Part shown: in pieces, positions 1-8,815 of the stretch | Layout: the number at the start of each line of letters is the position of its first letter | Position numbering within the stretch: position 1 is the stretch's first letter | Origin: Cellulomonas dongxiuzhuiae | GTDB taxonomy: Bacteria; Actinomycetota; Actinomycetes; Actinomycetales; Cellulomonadaceae | DNA length: 64,000 bases | Assembly (NCBI RefSeq): GCF_018623035.1 | Contig: NZ_CP076023.1 | Coordinates: 2,170,001 to 2,234,000, forward strand | Direction of reading: 5' to 3' | Program-made: the position numbers and the translations under genes | The notes under the pieces: model-generated | Databases searched by the model: none | What the model was told of the DNA's origin: nothing | Seen by the model: the letters and a program-made list of their open reading frames with translations, nothing else

Positions 1-1395
1 GACACGATCCGGGCCGTCGCCGGGCCCGACTCTCTCGTGCTGCGTGGCGACCGGCTCCCCCGGCCCGTCGGTCGCCGCCACCACGACCTCTTCACGCTGC
101 ACGCGGGCCAGGCCGTCGAGCTCTCCCTGACGTGGGTCCACTCGTGGGAGCCCGTCCCGCCGCGGCTGACGGTGCCCGACCGGGTCGACGCCACCGAGAT
201 CGCCTGGGGGGTGTGGGTACGGGACTGCACCTACGGCGGGCCGTACCGGGAGGCGGTCGTCCGCTCCCTGCTCGTCCTGCGTCTGCTGTCCGACGTCACC
301 ACCGGCGGCATCGTCGCCGCTGCCACCACGTCGCTGCCGGAGACCTTCGGCGGCGAGCGCAACTGGGACTACCGCTTCTGCTGGCTGCGCGACGCCTCGC
401 TGACCCTGGAGGCGCTCCTCGAGCAGGGCTTCCGCGACGAGGCGACGCAGTGGCGGGACTGGCTCGTGCGCGCGGTGGCGGGCGACCCCAAGGACCTGCA
501 GATCATGTACCGGGTGGACGGGGGGCGGCGGCTGCCCGAGTTCGAGCTGGACCACCTGCCGGGCTACGCCGGGTCGCGCCCCGTGCGCATCGGCAACGCG
601 GCGGTCGGCCAGGTGCAGCACGACGTGCTCGGCGAGGTGATGTCCGCGCTCGCCATGGCCCGGGACGCGGGGCTGTCCGAGACCGCCGACACGTGGTCGC
701 TGCAGCGGCACCTCGTCGACGCCCTGGCGGGCGCGTGGCGCGAGCCCGACCGCGGCATCTGGGAGGTGCGCGGGGACCCGCGCCACTTCACGCACTCGAA
801 GGTCATGGTCTGGGCTGCGCTGGACCAGGCGGTCCGGGCCGTCGAGACGCACGGCCTGCCCGGCCCGGTGGACCGCTGGCGGCGGGTGCGCGAGGAGGTC
901 CGCGCCGACGTCATGGAGCACGGGTGGTCGGCCGAGCGCCAGACCTTCGTGCAGCAGTACGGCGCGGAGCACACCGACGCGTCGCTGCTGCAGATCGTGC
1001 ACGTGGGCTTCGTCCCGCCGGACGGCCCGCACGCCCGCGGCACGATCGCGGCCGTGCGCGAGGAGCTCGAGGTCGCCCCCGGCCTGCTGCTGCGCTACCG
1101 CACCGAGCGCACCGACGACGGGCTGCAGGGAGCCGAGTCCCCGTTCCTCGCGTGCTCGTTCTGGCTCGCCGACGCGCTGGCGCGCTCGGACGACCTCGCC
1201 GGGGCGACGGAGGTGCTCGACGCCCTCGTCCCCCTGGCCAACGACGTCGGGATGCTGGCGGAGCAGTACGACCCGATGACGCGCCACATGGTGGGCAACG
1301 TGCCGCAGGCGCTGTCGCACCTCGCCCTGGTCCGCGCGGCCCACAGCCACGACCTGGCCGCACGGCGGGCGGCCACGCGGGTGGGCGCGTGCTGA
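1..1395 (+). CDS. GH15 family glycoside hydrolase, C-terminal part (5' end outside window)
   Basis: The reading frame is open at the left edge, so only the last ~464 residues are present; the first in-window GTG at 37 is probably internal. The family comprises glucoamylase- and trehalase-type enzymes that hydrolyse alpha-glucosidic bonds from chain ends; full-length bacterial members are about 600 residues with an N-terminal beta-sandwich and an alpha/alpha barrel. Visible hallmarks are NWDYRFCWLRDASLTLEALL, then a PVRIGNAAVGQVQHDVLGE block, HVGFVPPDGPHARGT and ESPFLACSFWLADAL near the end, all typical of the GH15 barrel. No signal peptide can be judged. The stop overlaps the start of the next gene by 7 nt, so the two are probably translated from one mRNA. 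The exact substrate (trehalose, dextrin or starch ends) cannot be told from this part. Confidence 0.85.
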   Translation, partial: DTIRAVAGPDSLVLRGDRLPRPVGRRHHDLFTLHAGQAVELSLTWVHSWEPVPPRLTVPDRVDATEIAWGVWVRDCTYGGPYREAVVRSLLVLRLLSDVTTGGIVAAATTSLPETFGGERNWDYRFCWLRDASLTLEALLEQGFRDEATQWRDWLVRAVAGDPKDLQIMYRVDGGRRLPEFELDHLPGYAGSRPVRIGNAAVGQVQHDVLGEVMSALAMARDAGLSETADTWSLQRHLVDALAGAWREPDRGIWEVRGDPRHFTHSKVMVWAALDQAVRAVETHGLPGPVDRWRRVREEVRADVMEHGWSAERQTFVQQYGAEHTDASLLQIVHVGFVPPDGPHARGTIAAVREELEVAPGLLLRYRTERTDDGLQGAESPFLACSFWLADALARSDDLAGATEVLDALVPLANDVGMLAEQYDPMTRHMVGNVPQALSHLALVRAAHSHDLAARRAATRVGAC

Positions 1396-2108
1396 GCGAC
1401 GGCGGCTGGGACGGGCGCGTCGTCCCGGGCGGCGCCAGCGCGGTCCGGGTGCTCGACGACGCGGAGATCCGCAAGGCGTCCGTCGGCCCGATGGACAACG
1501 ACGCCTACCTCGTGACCTGCCGCCGCTCCGGCGCCCAGCTGCTGGTCGACGCACCCACCGACCCGGACCGTCTGCTCGCGCTGGTGCGCGAAGGATCCCC
1601 GTCCGCGCGGCTCGACGTGGTGGTCGTCACCCACCAGCACGGCGACCACCTCGGCGCCGTCGCGTCGGTCGTCGCCGTGACCGGTGCACGGCTCGCAGCC
1701 GGGGCGCCCGACGCGGACGCCGTCAGCAGGCTCGGCGGCCACCCGGTGGACACCCGCCTCCAGCACGGCGACCGCCTGGCCGTGGGCCACCTCGTGCTGG
1801 ACGTCGTCGCGCTGCGAGGTCACACGCCGGGCTCCGTCGCGCTCGCCCTCACCGAGCCGGACGACGCCTCGGCACCCGGTGCGGTGCCGGGGCGCGTCCA
1901 CCTCTTCACGGGCGACTCCCTGTTCCCCGGCGGGGTGGGCAGCACCCAGGGCGACCCGCAGCGGTTCGCGCAGCTGCTCGGTGACGTGACGTCCCGCGTC
2001 TTCGAGCGGTACCGCGACGACACGTGGGTCTACCCGGGGCACGGCGACGACACGACCCTGGGCGAGCAGCGGCCCTCGCTGCCGGCCTGGGCCGCCCGCG
2101 GGTGGTGA
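1389..2108 (+). CDS. MBL-fold metallo-hydrolase (glyoxalase II-like)
   Basis: A 239-residue metallo-beta-lactamase-fold protein. The metal site motif THQHGDHLG (HxHxDH) is seen about one third in, followed by the later ligands in GHTPGSVALAL, FTGDSLFPGG and the final VYPGHGDDTTLG, the order expected for a glyoxalase II-like, two-metal hydrolase. The GTG at 1389 overlaps the preceding GH15 stop by 7 nt and gives a start in the right frame; no better start is visible. It is likely cytoplasmic (no signal peptide). The substrate is not evident; family members hydrolyse thioesters, lactones or phosphoesters. It converges with the acyl-CoA dehydrogenase-like gene, with a 4-nt gap. Confidence 0.85.
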   Translation: MLSDGGWDGRVVPGGASAVRVLDDAEIRKASVGPMDNDAYLVTCRRSGAQLLVDAPTDPDRLLALVREGSPSARLDVVVVTHQHGDHLGAVASVVAVTGARLAAGAPDADAVSRLGGHPVDTRLQHGDRLAVGHLVLDVVALRGHTPGSVALALTEPDDASAPGAVPGRVHLFTGDSLFPGGVGSTQGDPQRFAQLLGDVTSRVFERYRDDTWVYPGHGDDTTLGEQRPSLPAWAARGW

Positions 2109-2112
2109 CGGC

Positions 2113-3276
2113 TCAGTCCTGCGGCGGGCCCAGCACCGAGGTCGCGAGGGTCGCGTGCGCCGACTCGTCGTCGGACGGGTGGTAGATGCCGGCCAGCACG
2201 TCGCGGTACAGCCGCGCGAGCTCGCTGCCGGTGAAGTAGGCGCCGCCCCCGGAGACGCGCAGCGCGAGGTCGACGACGACACGGGCGGTCTCGGTCGCGC
2301 GGACCTTGAGGCCGACGAGCTGCGCGAACCACCGCGCACCGTGGTCGACCTCCTCGTCGACGTCGCGCGCCAGGGCGAACACCTGCAGCTCGGCGCCGTC
2401 CTGCGCGAGCGCCGCATCGGCGATGCGCCAGCGGATGTCGGGGTCCTGCGCGTACGACCGACCGCCGTGCTTGAACGAGGTGCGGCGCCGGGCGTGCCCG
2501 ACCCCCAGCTCGAGCGCGCGCCGGCCGATGCCGGTGTACACGGCCGCGAGCAGCGTCTCGAACACCGCGAAGAGCGCGAAGACGAAGGAGTCCGCCGAGG
2601 GTCCGACGGGCAGCCGCCGGTACACGCGGTCGGCCGGCGCGTACGCCCCGTCGAGCACGGTCGTCGCGGACTGCGACGCCCGCATGCCGAGCGCGTCCCA
2701 GTCGTCGCGCGGCTCGACGCCGCCGCCGTCGCGCGCGACCACACCGTGCACGAGCCGCGGGTCGTCGGGGTCGGAGTCGTCCAGGCCGAACGTCGCCAGG
2801 CGCGTCCACACGGGCGACAGGGACGTGAAGATCTTCGTCCCGTGGTACCGGTAGCCGCCGTCGGGCTGCGGGACGGCCCGCGTCCGGGACCCGAACATGA
2901 CGAGGTCGTTGCCCGCCTCGGAGTTGCCGAACGCGAAGACCTCGCCCGCGGCCGCGTCGCGCAGGACGAACTCCACCGACCGGTCACCCCGTGCCACGAG
3001 CAGCGCCGCGAGCCCCGTGACGACGAGGTGCATGTTGACCGCCAGGGCCGTCGCCGGGGCCGCTCCGGCGAGGCGCACCTGCTCGCGGGCGACCTCCTCG
3101 AGGGTCAGGCCCGCACCGCCGAGGTGCTCGGGGACGAACGCGCGCAGGTAGCCCGCCGCGACCAGGTCGGACAGGTCGTCGTGCGGGAACGTGTTGTCGC
3201 GGTCGTGGGCGTCGGCGCGTGCGCGGATCCGCGCGAGGACGTCGTCGGTGAGCAGGGTGCGCAGCGTGCGGGCCAT
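2113..3276 (-). CDS. Acyl-CoA dehydrogenase family protein
   Basis: A 387-residue flavoprotein of the acyl-CoA dehydrogenase superfamily. The N-terminal helical part (DLSDLVAAGYLRAFVPEHLGG, then LTLEEVAREQVRLAGAAP) leads into a middle beta-domain with FAFGNSEAGND and YRYHGTKIFTSLSPVW, followed by the C-terminal helical bundle with the FAVFETLLAAVYTGIGRRAL and GGGAYFTGSELARLYRDV segments. Length is normal. The start ATG at 3276 was preferred to an upstream in-frame ATG because the extra 27 residues are Arg/Pro-rich non-family sequence. Members of this subgroup may act on acyl-CoAs or as flavin-dependent monooxygenases; the substrate is not identifiable. It is transcribed divergently from the YciI gene across a 73-bp gap. 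Confidence 0.82.
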   Translation of the reverse strand: MARTLRTLLTDDVLARIRARADAHDRDNTFPHDDLSDLVAAGYLRAFVPEHLGGAGLTLEEVAREQVRLAGAAPATALAVNMHLVVTGLAALLVARGDRSVEFVLRDAAAGEVFAFGNSEAGNDLVMFGSRTRAVPQPDGGYRYHGTKIFTSLSPVWTRLATFGLDDSDPDDPRLVHGVVARDGGGVEPRDDWDALGMRASQSATTVLDGAYAPADRVYRRLPVGPSADSFVFALFAVFETLLAAVYTGIGRRALELGVGHARRRTSFKHGGRSYAQDPDIRWRIADAALAQDGAELQVFALARDVDEEVDHGARWFAQLVGLKVRATETARVVVDLALRVSGGGAYFTGSELARLYRDVLAGIYHPSDDESAHATLATSVLGPPQD

Positions 3277-3349
3277 CCGACCACTCTGCCACCGCGCCGG
3301 CCGTGGTCGGTCCCGCCACCGGACGGGCGACCTCGGGCAGGATGGCGTC

Positions 3350-3643
3350 ATGAGCATCTTCGCCGTCCGCTACACCTACGACGAGCGGGCCGAGGTCCGC
3401 GACGCGGTCCGTCCCGAGCACCGCGCCTGGTTGGCCGAGCTCGCGACGGCGGGGGTCCTGCTGGGCTCCGGTCCCTTCATCGACGGCGAGCCCGGTGCGC
3501 TGCTCGTCCTGCAGGCGCCGGACGAGAGCGCGCTGCGCACCGTGCTCGCGCAGGACCCGTTCGCCCGCGACGGCCTCGTCACCGCGACCGAGGTACGCGG
3601 GTGGAACCTGGTCCTCGGCCCCTGGTCGACACCCTCGTCCTGA
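3350..3643 (+). CDS. YciI family protein
   Basis: A 97-residue protein starting MSIFAVRYTYDERAE, with RPEHRAWLAELATAGVLLGSGPF and the closing EVRGWNLVLGPW, which is the ferredoxin-like alpha+beta barrel of the YciI/YCII family. These small dimeric proteins have a conserved His/Asp pair; here H and D are present at RPEHRAW and in the loop after GPFIDGEPGAL. The biochemical role of the family is poorly known. The ATG at 3350 was selected over the longer upstream frame because the product then matches family length and the upstream part is Arg-rich. A perfect 14-bp hairpin follows the stop. Confidence 0.85.
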   Translation: MSIFAVRYTYDERAEVRDAVRPEHRAWLAELATAGVLLGSGPFIDGEPGALLVLQAPDESALRTVLAQDPFARDGLVTATEVRGWNLVLGPWSTPSS

Positions 3644-3644
3644 C

Positions 3645-3676
3645 GCGTGGGCCGACCCCTGCGGGTCGGCCCACGC
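3645..3676. terminator. Bidirectional hairpin terminator between yciI-like gene and terC
   Basis: A perfect 14-bp inverted repeat (gcgtgggccgaccc and its complement) with a 4-nt loop lies 1 nt after the YciI stop and 12 nt beyond the stop of the convergent TerC gene. There is no long T tract, which is usual for high-GC hosts. It can serve both genes. Confidence 0.7.
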
Positions 3677-3688
3677 CTCAGGGTGCCG

Positions 3689-4708
3689 TCAGTCCGGGGC
3701 AGCGGCTCCCAGCGCCTGCGGCAGCCGGGCCGCGCTGCGGCGGGACCGGACGAGGCTCGCGGCGGTCGCGACGCCGAGCGCGGCCGCGATGACCACGAGC
3801 GACAGCCACGTCGGCACCTCGGGAGCCCATGCCACGGGCTCGCCGCCGTTGAGGAACGGCAGCGCGTTGGTCGCGAGCGCCTCGAGCACGAGCTTCGCGC
3901 CGATGAACGCGAGGATCGCGGCCAGGCCGTACGGCAGGTAGACGAGCCTGTCGAGGAGCCCTCCCAGCAGGAAGTACAGCTGTCGCAGGCCCATGAGCGC
4001 GAACACGTTCGCGGTGAACACGATGAACGGGTCGTGCGTGAGGCCGAAGACCGCGGGGATCGAGTCGAACGCGAACAGCAGGTCGGTCGTGCCGATGGCG
4101 ACGAAGACCACCACGAGCGGCGTGAAGACGCGCCGGCCGTCGTGCTCCGTGCGAACCTTGCCGCCGTCGTAGGTCGGGGACATCGGCAGGACGCGTCGCA
4201 CGGTCCGTACGAGCCGGTTCTCCTCGTACGCCTCGTCACCACCGCCGACGCCCTCGCGGACCAGCTTGACCGCCGTCCACACGAGGAACGCCCCGAACAC
4301 GTAGAACACCCACGTGTACCGCTCGATGATCGCGGCACCCGCGACGATGAACACGGCACGCAGGACCAGCGCGATGATGATCCCCACCATCAGCACCCGC
4401 TGCTGCTGCTCCCGGGGCACGGCGAAGCTCGACATGATGAGCAGGAACACGAAGAGGTTGTCGACCGAGAGGCTGTACTCGGTCAACCAGCCGGCCAGGA
4501 ACTCGCCGCTGGGCGCCGCCCCGCCGACGAGCGCGAGCACGCCCGCGAACACGAGCGCGAGGCCCACGTACAGGGCCACCCAGGTCACGCTCTCGCGGAT
4601 CGAGGGCACGTGCGGACGACGACGGACGACCGCGAGGTCGAGCAGCAGGATCGCCACGACCGCGACGAGCGTCGCGACCTCGAAGGCGAGCGGCAGCTCG
4701 TGCGTCAC
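3689..4708 (-). CDS. TerC family integral membrane protein (downstream copy)
   Basis: A 339-residue polytopic membrane protein of the TerC family, which includes tellurium-resistance and Alx/MeeY-type manganese exporters. Family motifs are seen in order: EYSLSVDNLFVFLLIMSSF, VPREQQQRVLMVGIIIALVLR, FGAFLVWTAVKLV, IGTTDLLFAFDSIPAVFGLT and FALMGLRQLYFLLGGLLDRL. The acidic residues in SVDNLF and FAFDSIPA are the conserved membrane aspartates thought to bind metal. The GTG at 4708 overlaps the stop of the upstream terC by 4 nt (GTGA), so translation is coupled. It therefore lies under the same Mn riboswitch. An uncleaved N-terminal TM segment starts at residue ~7. Confidence 0.88.
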   Translation of the reverse strand: MTHELPLAFEVATLVAVVAILLLDLAVVRRRPHVPSIRESVTWVALYVGLALVFAGVLALVGGAAPSGEFLAGWLTEYSLSVDNLFVFLLIMSSFAVPREQQQRVLMVGIIIALVLRAVFIVAGAAIIERYTWVFYVFGAFLVWTAVKLVREGVGGGDEAYEENRLVRTVRRVLPMSPTYDGGKVRTEHDGRRVFTPLVVVFVAIGTTDLLFAFDSIPAVFGLTHDPFIVFTANVFALMGLRQLYFLLGGLLDRLVYLPYGLAAILAFIGAKLVLEALATNALPFLNGGEPVAWAPEVPTWLSLVVIAAALGVATAASLVRSRRSAARLPQALGAAAPD

Positions 4709-5754
4709 TTCCGGCCCTCGGTGTCCTCGTCTCCCGCTGCCAGACCGTGGGTGTGGGCGCGGGACCGCGCGCGTGCGGCGGCGGCCTCGTCGAGACGCGT
4801 GCGCCGCAGCGACAGCACCGTCGTCACCACGAGGGTGCCGACGATGACGCCGAGCGAGACCCACGTCCCGATCTCCGGGACGACCGTGACGTGCTCACCG
4901 CCGTTGATGAACGGCACCTCGTTGGTGTGCAGCGCGTGGATGAGCAGCTTGACGCCGATGAAGCCGAGGATCACACCCAGGCCGTAGGCCAGGTAGACGA
5001 GCTTGTCGAGCAGGCCGTCGATGAGGAAGAACAGCTGGCGCAGCCCGAGCAGCGAGAACGCGTTGGCCGCGAAGACCAGGTACGTCTCCTGCGTGAGGCC
5101 GAAGATCGCCGGGATGGAGTCGACCGCGAAGATGATGTCGGCGGTACCGATCGCGACCATCACGATGAGCATCGGTGTCATGAACCGCTTGCCGTCGCGC
5201 CGGACGATCATCTTGTCGCCGACGTAGTCGTCGGTCGTCGGGAACGCGCGACGTGTCCAGCGCAGCACGAGGTTCTCGTGGTACTCGTCGTCCTCGGTGC
5301 TGCCGGACTTGATCTGGGTCCACGCGGTGTACAGCAGGAAGGCGCCGAACAGGTAGAAGATCGCGCTGAACCGCTCGATGAACGCGGCACCGACGAAGAT
5401 GAACACCGTCCGCAGCACCAGCGCGATGGTGATGCCGATGAGCAGCACCTTCTGCTGGTACAGCCGGGGGACCCGGAAGCTCGCCATGATCAGGACGAAC
5501 ACGAAGAGGTTGTCGACCGACAGGCTCTTCTCGGTCACGTACCCGGCGAAGTACTCCGCGCCGTACGTCGAGCCCCACACGGCCCACACCAGCACCCCGA
5601 AGACGAGGGCGACGCCGACGTAGCCGGCCGACCACCAGGCGGACTCCCGGAGCGTGGGCTCGTGCGGCGAGCGCACGTGCCCGACGTAGTCGACAGCGAG
5701 CATGACGAGGATGACGCCGACGGTGACGGCCCACACCCACAGGGGAACATCCAC
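4705..5754 (-). CDS. TerC family integral membrane protein (riboswitch-proximal copy)
   Basis: A 349-residue TerC paralogue with the same order of motifs: EKSLSVDNLFVFVLIMASF, RVPRLYQQKVLLIGITIALV, IGTADIIFAVDSIPAIFG and FSLLGLRQLFFLIDGLLDKL. It should be a multi-pass membrane protein; the closest functional parallels are Mn2+ exporters (MeeP/MeeY, Alx). The start GTG at 5754 was chosen because GGAGG (complement at 5764-5768) lies 9 nt upstream and the first TM (VPLWVWAVTVGVILVML) begins directly after it. That Shine-Dalgarno is the one occluded by the riboswitch. The two TerC copies are divergent enough (different C-termini and loops) to have separate jobs. Confidence 0.9.
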   Translation of the reverse strand: MDVPLWVWAVTVGVILVMLAVDYVGHVRSPHEPTLRESAWWSAGYVGVALVFGVLVWAVWGSTYGAEYFAGYVTEKSLSVDNLFVFVLIMASFRVPRLYQQKVLLIGITIALVLRTVFIFVGAAFIERFSAIFYLFGAFLLYTAWTQIKSGSTEDDEYHENLVLRWTRRAFPTTDDYVGDKMIVRRDGKRFMTPMLIVMVAIGTADIIFAVDSIPAIFGLTQETYLVFAANAFSLLGLRQLFFLIDGLLDKLVYLAYGLGVILGFIGVKLLIHALHTNEVPFINGGEHVTVVPEIGTWVSLGVIVGTLVVTTVLSLRRTRLDEAAAARARSRAHTHGLAAGDEDTEGRK

Positions 5755-5760
5755 GAAAAC

Positions 5761-5908
5761 AGACCTCCGGATCGGTACGACGAGGGATCGGAGGTCTCTT
5801 CCGCCAGCGCCCACCGCCGCCGGTGCGGGGTCGCGCGTGGCCGACGCACCGGGCCGGCAACGCTGGCGACCGTGATGACGATGACGTCGTGGGGAGTACT
5901 CCCCTCCG
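5761..5908 (-). promoter_or_regulatory. yybP-ykoY manganese riboswitch with Shine-Dalgarno sequestering arm
   Basis: On the minus strand the leader of the terC pair contains the conserved yybP-ykoY elements: GGGGAGTA (complement at 5897-5904), a CGTCATCACGG segment, and GAGACC (complement near 5794-5799). The P1 helix is CGGAGG (5' arm, complement 5903-5908) with CCTCCG (3' arm, complement 5789-5794). The same 3' arm, as AGACCTCCGATC, is also complementary to GATCCGGAGGTCT, which contains the terC Shine-Dalgarno (complement 5761-5772), with a single bulged G. So P1 closure and SD occlusion are mutually exclusive, giving a translational ON switch when Mn2+ stabilises the aptamer. The family and ligand are established knowledge; the switching scheme is read from the pairing. 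Confidence 0.85.
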
Positions 5909-5914
5909 CCCCGA

Positions 5915-5943
5915 ACTATAGGTGACGACGGCTCTCGTGCCAC
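5915..5943 (-). promoter_or_regulatory. Probable promoter of the terC riboswitch transcript
   Basis: TATAGT on the minus strand (complement at 5915-5920) lies about 7 nt before the 5' arm of riboswitch P1, so a start near 5908 would leave the aptamer at the very 5' end. A weak -35 candidate GTGGCA (complement 5938-5943) lies 17 nt further upstream. Confidence 0.5.
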
Positions 5944-5975
5944 TCCCAGCCGGCGACCGGCGGGCCGGGCGCGCC

Positions 5976-8081
5976 TCAGGCGGTCGCGGACTGCATCTGG
6001 CGGAGCTCCTTCTTCAGGCCTGAGATCTCGTCCCGCAGACGGGCCGCGAGCTCGAACTGCAGCTCACCGGCGGCAGCGTGCATCTGGTCCGTGAGCTGCT
6101 GGATGAGGTCGGCGAGGTCGTGCGCCGCCGCGCCCGTCAGCCGCGTCCGGTCGTCCCCCGCACCGCCGCGCGACCCCAGGCCCGGGACGGGCGCCTTGCC
6201 GCGGCTCGACTGCCGGCCGGCACCGCCCAGCAGCTCGGCCGTGTCGGCGTCCTCGCGCGCGAGCATGTCGGTGATGTCACCGATGCGCTTGCGCAGCGGC
6301 TGCGGATCGATCCCGTGCTCGACGTTGTAGGCGATCTGCCGGTCGCGGCGGCGCTCGGTCTCGTCGAGGGCCTGCCGCATCGCGGGGGTCACGGTGTCCG
6401 CGTACATGTGGACCTCGCCCGACACGTTGCGCGCGGCGCGGCCGATGGTCTGGATGAGGGACTTGCCGGAGCGCAGGAAGCCCTGCTTGTCGGCGTCGAG
6501 GATCGCCACCAGCGAGACCTCGGGCAGGTCGAGGCCCTCGCGCAGCAGGTTGATGCCCACGAGCACGTCGAACTCCCCCAGCCGGAGCTCGCGCAGCAGC
6601 TCGACGCGGCGCAGCGTGTCGACCTCCGAGTGCAGGTAGCGCACCCGCACGTCCTTCTCCAGCAGGTAGTCGGTCAGGTCCTCCGACATCTTCTTGGTCA
6701 GCGTCGTCACCAGGACGCGCTCGTCGCGCTCGACCCGCTCGCGGATCTCGCCCAGCAGGTCGTCGATCTGGCCCTTGGTGGGCTTGACCAGGACCTGCGG
6801 GTCGACGAGGCCGGTCGGGCGGATGATCTGCTCGACGACGCCGTCCGCCATCGACAGCTCGTAGTCGCCCGGGGTCGCGGACAGGTAGACGGTCTGGCCG
6901 ATCCGCTCGACGAACTCCTCCCAGCGCAAGGGCCGGTTGTCCACCGCGCTCGGCAGCCGGAAACCGTGGTCGACGAGCGCCCGCTTGCGGGACATGTCGC
7001 CCTCGAACATCGCGCCGATCTGCGGCACCGTCACGTGCGACTCGTCGATGACGAGGAGGAAGTCCTCCGGGAAGTAGTCGATGAGCGTGTTGGGGGCGGA
7101 GCCCGGCGCGCGGCCGTCGATGTGGCGCGAGTAGTTCTCGATCCCCGAGCACGAGCCGATCTGGCGCATCATCTCGATGTCGTAGGTCGTGCGCATCTGC
7201 AGCCGCTGCGCCTCGAGCAGCTTGTTCTGCTGCTCGAGCTCGGCGAGCCGCTGCTCGAGCTCCTCCTCGATGCCGGCGATCGCGCGCTCCATGCGCTCGG
7301 GCCCGGCCACGTAGTGCGTCGCCGGGAAGACGTGCATCTGCTGCTCGGAGCGCACGACGTCGCCCGTCAGGGGGTGCAGCGTCGCGATCGCCTCGATCTC
7401 GTCACCGAAGAACTCGATGCGGATCGCGAGCTCCTCGTAGACCGGGATGATCTCGACGGTGTCGCCGCGCACGCGGAACGTCCCACGGGTGAACGCCATG
7501 TCGTTGCGCGTGTACTGCATGGTGACGAACTTGCGCAGCAGCTGGTCGCGGTCCATCCGGTCGCCGACCGCGAGCGTCACCATGCGGTCCACGTACTCCT
7601 GCGGCGTGCCCAGGCCGTAGATGCACGAGACCGACGAGACGACGATGACGTCGCGCCTGGTCAGCAGCGAGCTCGTGGCCGAGTGCCGCAGGCGTTCGAC
7701 CTCCTCGTTGATGGAGGAGTCCTTCTCGATGTACGTGTCCGACTGCGCGATGTACGCCTCGGGCTGGTAGTAGTCGTAGTACGACACGAAGTACTCGACC
7801 GCGTTGTTCGGCATGAGCTCGCGGAACTCGGTGGCGAGCTGCGCGGCGAGCGTCTTGTTCGGTGCCATGACGAGCGTCGGGCGCTGCAGCTCCTCGATGA
7901 GCCACGCCGTCGTGGCGGACTTGCCGGTCCCGGTCGCGCCGAGCAGCACGACGTCCTTCTCGCCGGCCCGCACGCGCGCCGCGAGCTCCGCGATCGCCGC
8001 CGGCTGGTCGCCGCTCGGGGTGTACTCGGAGATCACCTCGAACGGCGCGACGGTCCGCTGCAGGTCGGTGACGGGGCGCAT
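5976..8081 (-). CDS. uvrB: Excinuclease ABC subunit B
   Basis: UvrB of nucleotide excision repair, 701 residues. It receives damaged DNA from UvrA, verifies the lesion with its helicase-like ATPase and recruits UvrC. Seen: Walker A GATGTGKS (residues 48-55), the beta-hairpin region [15 protein letters not shown] that clamps [17 protein letters not shown], the DESHVTVPQ Walker B-type box, motif V/VI region [21 protein letters not shown] and [10 protein letters not shown], and a C-terminal UVR domain ([22 protein letters not shown]) that contacts UvrC. Length is normal. The ATG at 8081 begins directly before the family's N-terminus. It stands alone, without uvrA in the window. Confidence 0.97.
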   Translation of the reverse strand: MRPVTDLQRTVAPFEVISEYTPSGDQPAAIAELAARVRAGEKDVVLLGATGTGKSATTAWLIEELQRPTLVMAPNKTLAAQLATEFRELMPNNAVEYFVSYYDYYQPEAYIAQSDTYIEKDSSINEEVERLRHSATSSLLTRRDVIVVSSVSCIYGLGTPQEYVDRMVTLAVGDRMDRDQLLRKFVTMQYTRNDMAFTRGTFRVRGDTVEIIPVYEELAIRIEFFGDEIEAIATLHPLTGDVVRSEQQMHVFPATHYVAGPERMERAIAGIEEELEQRLAELEQQNKLLEAQRLQMRTTYDIEMMRQIGSCSGIENYSRHIDGRAPGSAPNTLIDYFPEDFLLVIDESHVTVPQIGAMFEGDMSRKRALVDHGFRLPSAVDNRPLRWEEFVERIGQTVYLSATPGDYELSMADGVVEQIIRPTGLVDPQVLVKPTKGQIDDLLGEIRERVERDERVLVTTLTKKMSEDLTDYLLEKDVRVRYLHSEVDTLRRVELLRELRLGEFDVLVGINLLREGLDLPEVSLVAILDADKQGFLRSGKSLIQTIGRAARNVSGEVHMYADTVTPAMRQALDETERRRDRQIAYNVEHGIDPQPLRKRIGDITDMLAREDADTAELLGGAGRQSSRGKAPVPGLGSRGGAGDDRTRLTGAAAHDLADLIQQLTDQMHAAAGELQFELAARLRDEISGLKKELRQMQSATA

Positions 8082-8160
8082 GTGCCCACGTTACGTCGGC
8101 CCACCGACATCGACGCGGCGTCGGTGCGCGGAGCCCGGACGGGCGGCCGTCAGCGGCGGG

Positions 8161-8610
8161 CTACCACTCGCCGCTGAACGACACGTTCGCCGCGGGGTCC
8201 GTCTCCGCGAGCATCGTGGCGTACCGGTCCATGAAGGCCCGGTAGGCGCTGAAGCCGATGATCTTGCGCTTGGTCATGGGCATCAGGCCGCTCATGCCGC
8301 CCGACTTGACGACGTAGCTCGTGATGAGGGTCCGCACCGTCACACGGCCGACCGCTCGGTCCACCTCGACGTCGAAGAAGAGCACGGGGTCGGTGCTCTC
8401 CCGCGTCATGTCCCGGACCGACAGGGACACCTTGTTGGCGCTGCGCTCCCCCACCCGCAGCCAGCCGCTCTCGTCCTCGACCGCGGCCGCCGCCGTGGTC
8501 ACGAGATCGAGCACCTGGTTCGCTGACAGTGCGCCCGTGGCCACCGACATCGAGGCCTTCGACTGCAGCGGGCGCGCCTCCCACCCACTACCGACCGACT
8601 GGACCGCCAT
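8161..8610 (-). CDS. Conserved-looking protein of unknown function
   Basis: A 149-residue protein beginning MAVQSVGSGWEARPLQSKA. No family is recognised. It appears to be a soluble alpha+beta protein: a helical N-terminal part (SANQVLDLVTTAAAAVED) followed by alternating strands (VSLSVRDM, VLFFDVEVDRAVGRVTVRTLI) and a helix before FMDRYATMLAETDP. The start was set at 8610 because GGAGG lies 4 nt upstream; an ATG 22 codons earlier has no ribosome site. It is probably transcribed from its own promoter within the 205 bp separating it from coaE, where an 8-bp inverted repeat sits. Confidence 0.72.
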   Translation of the reverse strand: MAVQSVGSGWEARPLQSKASMSVATGALSANQVLDLVTTAAAAVEDESGWLRVGERSANKVSLSVRDMTRESTDPVLFFDVEVDRAVGRVTVRTLITSYVVKSGGMSGLMPMTKRKIIGFSAYRAFMDRYATMLAETDPAANVSFSGEW

Positions 8611-8692
8611 CGTTCCTCCGGCTCCGTTGCCGCGGATCGCCCGACGCGACCCGCTGGACGCGCTTTGCGCGTCCATCCGAGTGATCGGCGCC

Positions 8693-8724
8693 TGAACGCT
8701 ACTCCTCGCGTGGACAAGCGTTCA
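8693..8724. repeat. 8-bp inverted repeat upstream of the unknown gene
   Basis: TGAACGCT (8693-8700) and AGCGTTCA (8717-8724) are perfect inverted copies separated by 16 nt, 83-114 bp upstream of the start at 8610. The spacing of the half-site centres (24 bp) would suit a dimeric regulator; a role as an operator is a guess. Confidence 0.35.
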
Positions 8725-8815
8725 ATTCACTCGTACGGGTGCGTGTTACTAGCCGGTACGAAGGACCTTGGTCCTGCAGGGCACACCGGCGACCGACGCG
8801 GGCCGACGAGGAGGG

